Origin: a virus
Strand: one strand, 5' to 3'
DNA length: 20,130 nucleotides
IMG/VR virus record: IMGVR_UViG_3300042888_001607
Span: 1 to 20,130 of that record
Shown here: positions 1-6,095 of the stretch, piece after piece
Layout: the number at the start of each line of letters is the position of its first letter
Position numbering within the stretch: the first letter of the stretch is position 1
Translations under genes and position numbers: made by a program
Notes under the pieces: generated by a model
The model's database searches: none
Seen by the model: only the letters and a program-made list of their open reading frames with translations
Told to the model about the DNA's origin: nothing

Positions 1-36
1 CAGCACCTTGTTGGCCTGTGCCTTTGTTATTTTCAT
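1..36 (-). CDS. Partial CDS, N-terminus of unknown protein
   Basis: Twelve codons are visible before the window ends, reading MKITKAQANKVL. The ATG overlaps the stop of the upstream gene as ATGA (positions 36-33), a usual translational coupling arrangement in phage operons. The stretch is too short for a functional call. Its place after the small-terminase-like gene suggests it belongs to the packaging or head operon. The start is supported by the overlap and by the Lys-rich N-terminus, but nothing else can be said. Confidence 0.5.
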   Translation of the reverse strand, partial: MKITKAQANKVL

Positions 37-260
37 GCTTGCTCCTTGGTGGTAGTTGCGAATTGGAAGCGGGGGTTGAGTAGGCGTACCGGCTCGTCGA
101 CCTTCCAGTAGAAGGTGTGGAAGCCCGTCCGTGTGTATACCTTGACGGCGAACCAGCCGTGGCTGGATGGGTAGCAGTCGAATATTTCGTTGCCGCCTGA
201 AAGGAAGTCGCCGCCTTTGAGGTCTTGCACGGGGCGTTCTATGTATTTGGGTTGTTCCAT
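33..260 (-). CDS. Small hypothetical phage protein (75 aa)
   Basis: The protein begins MEQPKYIERPVQDL and ends TTTKEQA. I do not recognise the family. It is rich in aromatic residues (WFAVKVYTR, GFHTFYWKVD), which suggests a small compact beta-rich fold. The ATG at 260 is preceded by GGTGG on the transcribed strand. The frame stays open further upstream to 428, but that part is Gly/Arg/Pro-rich low-complexity translation of a C-rich noncoding stretch, so the later start is preferred. It is coupled to the next gene by an ATGA overlap and follows the small-terminase-like gene after a 281-base gap. Confidence 0.65.
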   Translation of the reverse strand: MEQPKYIERPVQDLKGGDFLSGGNEIFDCYPSSHGWFAVKVYTRTGFHTFYWKVDEPVRLLNPRFQFATTTKEQA

Positions 261-331
261 GTATCCACCATAGCACACCCTGTAGCCGATGATGCAACAC
301 GGCGGGGGTTTATTAATACGCCCGACACAAA

Positions 332-360
332 CCCCGGACACCCGGCCCGACCCGGACCCC
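332..360 (-). other. Potential G-quadruplex-forming motif
   Basis: Read on the minus strand, the five G-tracts GGGG, GGG, GGG, GGG and GGGG are separated by 3, 2, 2 and 5 bases. This fits the usual G3+N1-7 pattern with one tract to spare. It lies in the gene-free stretch and would be in the leftward transcript. Formation in vivo is not shown. Confidence 0.5.
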
Positions 361-365
361 GGACC

Positions 366-395
366 TCGGACCGAACCCCCACCCTCTCGGTCCGA
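366..395. repeat. 9-bp perfect inverted repeat
   Basis: TCGGACCGA (366-374) and TCGGTCCGA (387-395) are perfect inverted copies with a 12-base C-rich loop. No T-run follows on the minus strand, so it is not a standard intrinsic terminator for the gene upstream. It could be a protein-binding site or an RNA hairpin. Confidence 0.6.
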
Positions 396-541
396 AGAGA
401 CACACCCCGGACCAAATAGCAAACCCAAACCCGCCTTACCCGCCCGTGGCCAACCCCCACTTCACCCAACAACGGCGCGGATTTCCAAAACCAACCACCA
501 CCAAAACACCCCAAAACACCACCCAACCAAATAACAAACCC

Positions 542-1039
542 CTACTCCAACTCCACCGCAGCCGCCTCAATCGCACGCCGCCGCCCCTCCAACTTCAAAG
601 CCAAACCCTCAATCGCAGTCAAATCCACCCCCAAAGAAACCCGCATATCAACAGGACCACCATCCGCACCAGTCAACTCAATCTTCGACGCATCCCTACG
701 CCCCCAACGCTCAGGGTTCTTACGCTCCCGAATCCAAGCAGCCGCCTGCCACTGCCCATCCTGCGCGCTACGGCGGATCAGAGCGATGTCCGCTACCTCT
801 GCGTCGGCTTCGGCTTTTTCTACTGCGCACAAAAATTCCATGTATTCGGGTGGGGCTTCAGGATTTTCGGCTTGTTTCAGCCAGTTTCGTAGTGTTTGGT
901 TGCTGATGCCTGCGTATTTGCACGCGACTTCCCTGTAGTTCCCTCCTCGTAGTGCGGTGATTATTTTGTCGCAGCGTTCTGGGTTGAACTTTGTGGGCCT
1001 GCCGGGGTGGTCGTAACTCGCTACAGGGGTCGTTGACAT
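542..1039 (-). CDS. terS: Small terminase subunit-like helix-turn-helix protein
   Basis: The 165-residue protein probably recognises phage DNA for packaging together with a large terminase subunit, which lies outside the window. The N-terminal third contains GRPTKF, then REVACKYAGISNQTLRNWLK, a clear helix-turn-helix. It is followed by an acidic helical region (VEKAEADAEVADIALIRRSA) and QAAAWIRERKNPERWGRRD, a pattern seen in many phage terS-like proteins. The ATG at 1039 lies 10 bases after AAGGAG. The ATG at 1048 is also in frame but only one base separates it from the same site. The start lies inside the end of the upstream ParB-like gene (17-base overlap). A transcription regulator of the same HTH class is the main alternative. 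Confidence 0.7.
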   Translation of the reverse strand: MSTTPVASYDHPGRPTKFNPERCDKIITALRGGNYREVACKYAGISNQTLRNWLKQAENPEAPPEYMEFLCAVEKAEADAEVADIALIRRSAQDGQWQAAAWIRERKNPERWGRRDASKIELTGADGGPVDMRVSLGVDLTAIEGLALKLEGRRRAIEAAAVELE

Positions 1040-1512
1040 GACGGGCATACTCCTTCGCCGGGTTTGCTGTTGTCTTCTTCTGGGGGTTGGAACCCTGCGG
1101 GCTGGTCTGTTGATTCGAGGAGCGCGTCGATGTCGTCTGTGCTGAAAGAGGTGGCGGCGAGGAGGGTCGCGTCGGCGGTGCGGACTTCTGCGAGCATCGC
1201 GAGGAGTTCTTTGTTGTCCCAACGGGAGAGATCGGAGGTGTGGTTGTCGGCTAGAGCGAACGCGAGCGCTTCGGCGTGGGTTGCTTCGACTTTGACGGCG
1301 GCTATTTCTGTCCAGCCGAGTTGGACGGCGGCGGCGTGGGTGTGGTTCCCCGCGATGATCTCCCCGTCTTGGTTTACGACTAGCGGTTTGAGTTGACCAA
1401 ACTGGGTGAGGCTCGCTTTGATCGCGTTGACGTTGCCGCGCCGCGGGTTTCTTTCCAACGGGCTGAGGCTATCGATGGGGACGAGTAGCGGTTGCAGATC
1501 TTCGGTGATCAT
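1021..1512 (-). CDS. ParB-like nuclease-fold protein with C-terminal CxxC
   Basis: The 163-residue protein has a single ParB N-terminal fold: NPRRGNV at residues 22-28, FGQLKPLVV, and IIAGNHTHAAAVQLGW with GNHT at 55-58, then ALADNHTSDLSRWD. GNHT replaces the GERR-type box of chromosomal ParB, so canonical CTP binding is doubtful. The C-terminus ends in CPSCQRPL, half of a zinc-ribbon-like site. ParB-like genes often sit directly before small terminase genes in actinobacterial phages, as here, but their role is unsettled. It is a paralogue of the rightward ParB modules at 1614 and 4275, and its promoter region is shared divergently with them. Confidence 0.85.
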   Translation of the reverse strand: MITEDLQPLLVPIDSLSPLERNPRRGNVNAIKASLTQFGQLKPLVVNQDGEIIAGNHTHAAAVQLGWTEIAAVKVEATHAEALAFALADNHTSDLSRWDNKELLAMLAEVRTADATLLAATSFSTDDIDALLESTDQPAGFQPPEEDNSKPGEGVCPSCQRPL

Positions 1513-1528
1513 CGGTGCGGCTTCTTTC

Positions 1529-1541
1529 CGGTTTTCAACCG
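1529..1541. promoter_or_regulatory. Short palindrome in divergent promoter region
   Basis: CGGTT and AACCG flank a three-base centre, TTC. The site lies between the proposed leftward -10 element and the leftward start codon, a position that would suit an operator. It is only 5 bp per arm, so it may be chance. Confidence 0.25.
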
Positions 1542-1554
1542 TTTATGTCCCCTG

Positions 1555-1563
1555 ATTCTACCA
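1555..1563 (-). promoter_or_regulatory. Candidate leftward extended -10 promoter
   Basis: The minus strand reads TGGTAGAAT: a TGn extension followed by TAGAAT, five of six matches to TATAAT. No good -35 is visible, as is tolerated by extended -10 promoters. It lies about 43 bases before the leftward ParB start and would drive the ParB and terS-like genes. Confidence 0.4.
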
Positions 1564-1567
1564 TACT

Positions 1568-1576
1568 TGGCATAAT
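1568..1576 (+). promoter_or_regulatory. Candidate rightward extended -10 promoter
   Basis: The sequence TGGCATAAT has the TGn extension and CATAAT, five of six matches to TATAAT. It is back to back with the leftward element, four bases away, and about 38 bases before the GTG start at 1614. No -35 is evident. It could drive the whole rightward ParB-methyltransferase block. Confidence 0.4.
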
Positions 1577-1613
1577 TATTTGGGGTAACGTGGAGTCTTC
1601 TTTGGAGGTATTT

Positions 1614-2315
1614 GTGTCTGGTGTTGTCCCGCAGTTGAAATCGTTATCTGTGCCGCTAACGGATCTGAAAACGTTAGAAGGCAATCCTCGTTTGGGGGAT
1701 GTTGAAGCGGTGATGCGTTCGCTTGAGAAGTTTGGGCAGCGTAAACCGATAGTCGCGCGTGAAAGTACTGGCGAGGTCATCGCTGGTAACCACACGTTTA
1801 TGGCAGCGGGGCGGCTCGGCTGGGACGAGATAGCTGTTGTCTGGGTTGACGACGATGACGCTACGGCTAAGGCGTTCGCTCTGGCTGATAACAGGACTTC
1901 AGAACTTGGCAGCTACGACAACGAGTTGCTTGCTGCGATGATCGCTGAGGTTATGGCTGACGACGAGGAGTTGCTTGCCGCCGCGTCCTACTCTGAAGCG
2001 GACCTTGCGGCTTTGCTGGAAGAAACGCTGGGCGATACCGCTGACGAGTTCAAACCGTTTGACGGGACGTATGACGGCTTCTCTGGCGACGGCGAGAAAA
2101 CGATGCCGATGAACGACGGGGAGTCAACGGCGGGGACTTGGGTCCAGCTACGCATCTCAGATGTCAAAGTTCATATCCTCGCTACCGTCTGGGTTGACTA
2201 CTACGACAAACTTTTACGCGAAGCGGGCGGCGACGGGGCGAAGGCTAAACACATATTGGCAACTCGGATGGGTTTTGAGGAGGGTGACTACGATGCAAGA
2301 AAGAACGCAAATTGA
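1614..2315 (+). CDS. ParB-like nuclease-fold protein
   Basis: The 233-residue protein starts at GTG 1614, five bases after GGAGG (1604-1608). The frame is open further upstream, but only this start has a ribosome site. The ParB fold spans about residues 10-100: EGNPRLGDV, FGQRKPIVA, EVIAGNHTFMAAGRLGWDE (GNHT 58-61) and FALADNRTSELGSYD. A helical acidic segment and a linker follow, then a C-terminal module (WVQLRISDVKVHI ... RMGFEE) of the kind that follows ParB domains in other phage proteins. There is no methyltransferase motif. Its first 130 residues closely match the ParB part of the DPPY methyltransferase at 4275, including a 27-base stretch with two mismatches. It overlaps the next gene by 23 bases. 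Confidence 0.85.
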   Translation: MSGVVPQLKSLSVPLTDLKTLEGNPRLGDVEAVMRSLEKFGQRKPIVARESTGEVIAGNHTFMAAGRLGWDEIAVVWVDDDDATAKAFALADNRTSELGSYDNELLAAMIAEVMADDEELLAAASYSEADLAALLEETLGDTADEFKPFDGTYDGFSGDGEKTMPMNDGESTAGTWVQLRISDVKVHILATVWVDYYDKLLREAGGDGAKAKHILATRMGFEEGDYDARKNAN

Positions 2316-3825
2316 AATCGTCGCAGTTGAAGATTTGCAACCCGATCCTATCAACCCTCGTGAACGTATAACGGAACGTGCTGCCGCTCTGGATATGTCG
2401 CTGTCGAAGTTTGGGCACGTCCTGCCTATCGTCGCTGACGTAGAAGGCACAATTGTTTCAGGCCACCAGCGGCACACCTCGCTGCTGAACCTTGGGGCCA
2501 CTATTTGCCCCGTGATCCGCGTGCCGTTACCGATGGACGAAATTCATCGCGGCGCGAGACTGATGTTGTTCAACTTGGCCTCTGCGGATATAGGCGACCG
2601 TGTACACCACGACCCGTCTGCGGACGAGGAGAAGTTTGCGGAGGTTATGGGACGGCTCGCGATGCGCGGCGAGATCGATTTAGACGACCCGAGCAACTGG
2701 CCGTGCATGAATACTGAGAACCGTTCCCTCAAAGATTTGCTAGAAGCGAACCCGCAGATCAAATTAGGTGCGGACTCCAAAGCCGACGGCACTATCACCC
2801 TCGCCCGCTACCCCTACAAGGTCAAACTCCCGATACTCGTAAACAAAGAAGGCAAAGTCGTATTTGGAAACCAGCGGTTTGCCGCCGCTGTTATGACTAA
2901 CGCTGAGTCGTGGCCGGTTGTAACGGTCAAAGACGACCCGCTACTAGCGGACACGTTGAACGTCATCGCGATGGGTTACGCCGCGGCTCCTATGAAAGAC
3001 GTTATGCGCGCCTCGGTGTGGCTTGGCCCGTCTTGGCGACGCAAAATACTGGGTCGTGGTTTCATTTTCTACACCGACCCAGTGAGCAAAACGTTTGAGT
3101 TCAACTTTGCGAAACGTAAAGACGAATGGATCGCACGCCACGGGACGTACATAGCTGATATTGGTGCTGGCGGGTTTGGCGAAGCGTCAATTCTTAACGG
3201 TGCTGGTATCCGTTCCGTCGCGTTTGAACCGTTTGCTTTACCGATGGGCGGCGATAGACCAGACCTAGAATTCACCCGCAAAATGGCGAGGGTATTCCTT
3301 GACGAGATCGCTCTTGGCAAACCGTTCGATTCTGTATTCGCTTCAGCGGTCCTGAATCAGGTGCCGTTCGAAGAGGACCGCTTCAGAGTTATCAGCCTCC
3401 TCCACGCTTTATGCGGGCCAAAGACAAAAGCGTTCTTCTCTTGCCTCGGCACTCAAGGAGCGGGCTGCAAAGCTTTCATGTCAGGTATGCCTACGCCTAC
3501 CAAGGGCCTGTCAGATGTGCGGGTTGGCGGCTTCGAACCGTACACGCAGATCACTTCGTTAGGGCAGGGGCGAGTCATGGTTCAAAAGTGGCACTCCAAA
3601 GAAGAACTGCTACACCTCGGCCACCAACTATTCAACGAGGTTCACATAGGCGAGTCCGCGACCTCGTATTTTGTGAGCGCGTCGAAACCTAAACCGATGA
3701 AGGCGGGGAACGTCCGCAAAGCGGTTGAGCATGAATTCGATTTGCCGTGGCCTGACGGACAACGCTTCGGTTTAGTCGACGAGGCTAAGGCTGCTTTCTC
3801 AAAACGGTTAGGCATGAAACTCTAA
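2293..3825 (+). CDS. Double ParB-like / class I SAM methyltransferase fusion
   Basis: The 510-residue protein starts at ATG 2293, eight bases after AGGAGGG. Residues 10-80 form a ParB-like module (DPINPRER, KFGHVLPIV, SGHQRHTSLL at 56-65). Residues about 168-240 form a second one (PYKVKLPILV, VFGNQRFAAAV at 190-200). Unlike the neighbouring GNHT proteins, both keep the arginine of the GxxR box. Residues about 280-460 are a class I methyltransferase: DIGAGGFG at 289-296, the acidic end of strand 2 at E312, and DSVFASAVLNQVP at 346-358. No (D/N/S)PPY or cytosine-C5 motif is seen, so a simple adenine or cytosine DNA methyltransferase is unlikely. The substrate is unknown. The ParB modules and the neighbouring DNA methyltransferase point to DNA or a DNA-bound partner. 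That is inference. Confidence 0.75.
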   Translation: MQERTQIEIVAVEDLQPDPINPRERITERAAALDMSLSKFGHVLPIVADVEGTIVSGHQRHTSLLNLGATICPVIRVPLPMDEIHRGARLMLFNLASADIGDRVHHDPSADEEKFAEVMGRLAMRGEIDLDDPSNWPCMNTENRSLKDLLEANPQIKLGADSKADGTITLARYPYKVKLPILVNKEGKVVFGNQRFAAAVMTNAESWPVVTVKDDPLLADTLNVIAMGYAAAPMKDVMRASVWLGPSWRRKILGRGFIFYTDPVSKTFEFNFAKRKDEWIARHGTYIADIGAGGFGEASILNGAGIRSVAFEPFALPMGGDRPDLEFTRKMARVFLDEIALGKPFDSVFASAVLNQVPFEEDRFRVISLLHALCGPKTKAFFSCLGTQGAGCKAFMSGMPTPTKGLSDVRVGGFEPYTQITSLGQGRVMVQKWHSKEELLHLGHQLFNEVHIGESATSYFVSASKPKPMKAGNVRKAVEHEFDLPWPDGQRFGLVDEAKAAFSKRLGMKL

Positions 3826-3832
3826 CCGGTCC

Positions 3833-4222
3833 ATGCAGCGCAGTATCGTGTGCGACATGAGTCAAATATTTTCTGGTGAATGGCCACGAACGCAGCGTCC
3901 ACCGTTTTACGATAAGCACCCCGCTCCTGCCGGTGTACCAGTCCTGTCTGTATCGGGGCTGATACGAGGAATCACTCTTAGCGGCGGCGCGGCTTGCCCG
4001 TCTAAATCTTGCGACGGCCACGTTATTGCTATCGACTGGGAAACGGGTCAACTGACTTTCCCATGTAGTAAAGGGTGGGAGCAGCGTGATGGCCACATCC
4101 GGCTAGTCGCTGGCGGCGAAATCACTGGACGGGTCATCAACCGAGTTGACCCGATTCCAAAATCGGAGTGGCCGACCAGAATTCTTACCGAGCAGATTCA
4201 GTGGCCCCAACTGGACGAATAA
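3833..4222 (+). CDS. Hypothetical Cys-containing small protein (129 aa)
   Basis: I do not recognise this protein. It follows the double-ParB methyltransferase after 7 bases. The middle reads GGAACPSKSCDGHVIAIDW, and a further FPCSKGWEQRDGH follows. The three cysteines and two histidines could form a metal site or simply a small Cys-containing fold. No ribosome site stands before ATG 3833 or the in-frame ATG at 3857 (MSQIFSGEW), so the start is uncertain. The gene lies between two methyltransferase genes, so it may be co-expressed with them as an accessory factor. Confidence 0.6.
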   Translation: MQRSIVCDMSQIFSGEWPRTQRPPFYDKHPAPAGVPVLSVSGLIRGITLSGGAACPSKSCDGHVIAIDWETGQLTFPCSKGWEQRDGHIRLVAGGEITGRVINRVDPIPKSEWPTRILTEQIQWPQLDE

Positions 4223-4274
4223 TCGGTTTGCGGATCGTTCGAAGCTGTTACGATGGCGGCAACGAAAGGCTCCC

Positions 4275-5498
4275 ATGATTTCAGAAGACCTGCTTAATCT
4301 CGCGACCCCGGTGAAGAACCTCAAACTGCTAGAAGGCAACCCTCGAAAAGGTGACGTCGCGGCTGTTGCGAAGAGCCTTGACACGTTTGGGCAACGTAAA
4401 CCAATAGTCGCGTTGCGGGACGGGACGGTTATAGCAGGGAACCACACGCTGCAAGCTGCCGTTTCGCTCGGTTGGGACGAGATCGCTGTCGTGTACACGG
4501 ACGACGATCCCGTTACCGCTAAGGCTTACGCTCTAGCGGATAACCGGACGGCTGAACTTGGCGGCTACGACGATGAAGCGTTGGCCGCTTTGATGTCTGA
4601 AGTCGCTGAAGCCGATCTGGAATTGTTTGCCGCTACAGCTTGGACGATTGACGATCTCGAATCGTTACTTGCCGACGCTGAAGAAGCTCTACCGTTGCCA
4701 GAAGACATCGATGACGTTCCCGAGCCGCCGCCAGCCGTTTCTAAAGTTGGCGACATGTGGATACTTGGAGACCACCGTGTTATCTGCGGCGACTCTACCG
4801 ACGCTGCAACCGTTTCCAAACTTATGGATTCAGATATTGCCGACATGGTTTGGACCGATCCACCTTACGGTGTGTCTTACGCTGGCGTGTCTGGTACTCC
4901 ACGAATCGAAATCGAAAACGACAACTTGGGATCGGACGACCTGTACAACTTCCTGAAGGCAGCGTTCGGCAACGCCGCCGCACATTGCAAACAGGGTGGT
5001 GCGTGGTTTGTTGCCGCCCCAGCAGGTCCAGCGATGTTTGCTTTCTCCCGGATTCTTTTTGAGATGGAGATATGGCGGCAGTCAATTGTCTGGTTGAAAG
5101 ATTCAATCGTTATGGGCCACTCCGATTACCACTACAAGCACGAACAGATCTTCTATGGGTGGTTACCGGGCGCGGCTCATCAAGACCCGCCAGATAGAAA
5201 ACAGGACAGCGTGTGGGAGATCGCCCGTCCTAAACGGTCGGCTGACCATCCAACGATGAAACCAGTGGCCTTGATAGAAAAGTCGTTACTGAACCACACG
5301 AAACGTGGTGCAATCGTTCTGGATACTTTCGGTGGGAGCGGTTCAACTATGGCGGCGTGCGAAGCGACGAAACGTAAAGCCCGTCTCGTTGAGTTTGAAC
5401 CCCACTACGTTGACGTCATTTGTAAACGCTACCAACTGCTGTCGAAGCAGATGCCTGTAAACGCCGAGACGGGCGAAGCGTACAACTTCGACGTTTGA
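4275..5498 (+). CDS. ParB-like / DNA methyltransferase fusion (DPPY type)
   Basis: The 407-residue enzyme should transfer a methyl group from SAM to an exocyclic amino group in DNA, most likely adenine N6. It starts at ATG 4275 after GAAAGG. Residues 10-105 are a ParB-like domain (EGNPRKGDV, FGQRKPIVA, GNHT at 55-58, ALADNRTAELGGYD). An acidic Pro-rich linker covers about 134-155. The methyltransferase follows: WILGDHRVICGDST at 162-175, catalytic TDPPYG at 194-199, HPTMKP at 325-330 and the SAM-binding DTFGGSGST at 350-358. The order DPPY then FGGSG is that of beta-class amino-methyltransferases. No restriction endonuclease is nearby, so protection of phage DNA from host restriction is the likely role. 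The recognition sequence cannot be read from the protein. Confidence 0.92.
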   Translation: MISEDLLNLATPVKNLKLLEGNPRKGDVAAVAKSLDTFGQRKPIVALRDGTVIAGNHTLQAAVSLGWDEIAVVYTDDDPVTAKAYALADNRTAELGGYDDEALAALMSEVAEADLELFAATAWTIDDLESLLADAEEALPLPEDIDDVPEPPPAVSKVGDMWILGDHRVICGDSTDAATVSKLMDSDIADMVWTDPPYGVSYAGVSGTPRIEIENDNLGSDDLYNFLKAAFGNAAAHCKQGGAWFVAAPAGPAMFAFSRILFEMEIWRQSIVWLKDSIVMGHSDYHYKHEQIFYGWLPGAAHQDPPDRKQDSVWEIARPKRSADHPTMKPVALIEKSLLNHTKRGAIVLDTFGGSGSTMAACEATKRKARLVEFEPHYVDVICKRYQLLSKQMPVNAETGEAYNFDV

Positions 5499-5542
5499 GT
5501 CGGGGCCACTGAAGCGTCTACGCCGCATCGTATTGTGGCCGC

Positions 5543-6019
5543 ATGTCAGACCACTACGATCCGAGAACAGCCCGTCCCGCTAGGCACGTCGATCCACGCG
5601 CACGAAATATACGGACTAGGGATAACGGCGAAGCGATGCTCCCCGAGCTTCCATCGCTAGGCGAGGTAGAGCGGCGCATCATGCGGGTTGACGACGAGCT
5701 ATCCGATCTGGTTGAGCAGCACTACTCCGCTGCGGAGCAGGCTGCTGAAGCGGAGGCGGATTGGAAACGCCATCGGGACCGTGTGCTTGTAGCGATTGCT
5801 GACCGTGGCGATAAAGAGGCTGCGGATATTCGTGAGGCTCGGGCGAAGCGCGCTCGGGTCGATCCTTCTGATCCTGAATCCGCTATAGGCGATGACCTCT
5901 ATCGGCTGTACAAAATATTTGAGGCTCGGGAGAAGTCGATTGATCGGCATATTCGTGCGGTGCAGACACGAGCGACGGCTTTGATGTCTGTTGCTAAAGG
6001 CATCCGTGGGGTTACTTGA
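5543..6019 (+). CDS. Helical hypothetical phage protein (158 aa)
   Basis: The protein begins MSDHYDPRTARPARHVD with a basic N-terminal tail. From about residue 32 (LPELPSLGEVERRIMRVDDELSDLVEQHYSAAEQ) it is almost entirely charged helix, likely coiled coil, to AVQTRATALMSVAKGIRG at the end. Proteins of this shape (ADWKRHRDRV, DIREARAKRA) occur in actinobacterial phages without known function. No strong ribosome site precedes ATG 5543. The ATG at 5636 is an alternative that would remove the basic tail. It lies 44 bases after the DPPY methyltransferase, so it is probably in the same operon, and its stop overlaps the first of four inverted repeats. Confidence 0.7.
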   Translation: MSDHYDPRTARPARHVDPRARNIRTRDNGEAMLPELPSLGEVERRIMRVDDELSDLVEQHYSAAEQAAEAEADWKRHRDRVLVAIADRGDKEAADIREARAKRARVDPSDPESAIGDDLYRLYKIFEAREKSIDRHIRAVQTRATALMSVAKGIRGVT

Positions 6020-6036
6020 TAGACGATGCCGTCTAT
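6019..6036. repeat. 7-bp inverted repeat at stop of helical protein gene
   Basis: ATAGACG (6019-6025) and CGTCTAT (6030-6036) pair across a four-base loop and can extend by two G-U pairs. The right side is followed by a pyrimidine-rich run (TTGCTTGCTCTACTC), so it could be a weak terminator for the rightward operon. Confidence 0.5.
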
Positions 6037-6051
6037 TGCTTGCTCTACTCT

Positions 6052-6064
6052 GTTCTTCAAGAAC
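6052..6064. repeat. Perfect 13-base palindrome
   Basis: GTTCTT-C-AAGAAC is a perfect palindrome around a single central base. With no loop it is better suited to binding a dimeric protein than to forming an RNA hairpin. It lies between two hairpins in the gap after the helical protein gene. Confidence 0.5.
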
Positions 6065-6066
6065 GC

Positions 6067-6089
6067 CCCGCTCCTCATAACTGAGCGGG
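6067..6089. repeat. 7-bp GC-rich hairpin
   Basis: CCCGCTC (6067-6073) and GAGCGGG (6083-6089) form a stable stem with a nine-base loop. There is no T-run on the right. Read leftward it is followed by GCGTTCTTG, only weakly terminator-like. Confidence 0.5.
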
Positions 6090-6095
6090 ACTAGT

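Larger units (their letters stand above)
332..412. repeat. Three CCCCGGAC direct repeats
   Basis: Exact copies of CCCCGGAC lie at 332-339, 357-364 and 405-412, with a shorter CCCGGAC at 351-357. Copies of this kind could be binding sites for a DNA-binding protein such as a small terminase. They could also simply reflect the C-rich composition. Confidence 0.55.
261..541. other. Gene-free C-rich stretch downstream of terS-like gene
   Basis: These 281 bases contain no convincing gene. The + strand is very poor in G from about 480 to 541 and very rich in C from about 320 to 480, so a leftward transcript would be G-rich. It holds three exact CCCCGGAC octamers, a run of C-tracts able to form a G-quadruplex on the minus strand, and a 9-bp hairpin. 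The position directly downstream of a small-terminase-like gene makes a packaging-recognition (cos or pac) or RNA-structure role possible. That role is inference. Confidence 0.6.

Noticed and set aside
261-428. Upstream extension of the 75-residue gene to 428
   Set aside because: The added translation is Gly/Ser/Arg-rich and comes from the C-rich noncoding block; the ATG at 260 has a plausible GGTGG site.
446-892. 148-residue rightward open frame
   Set aside because: It is Pro/Asn/Thr/Arg-rich low-complexity translation and covers part of the terS-like gene on the other strand.
1049-1222. Longer start for the terS-like protein
   Set aside because: The extension is almost wholly Arg-rich translation of the overlapping ParB gene in another frame.
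2161-2292. Longer start for the double-ParB methyltransferase
   Set aside because: The segment is out-of-frame translation of the preceding ParB gene; ATG 2293 has a strong AGGAGGG.
5504-5540. GGCCAC / GTGGCC inverted repeat after the DPPY methyltransferase
   Set aside because: Only 6 bp with a 25-base loop and no T-run; likely chance.
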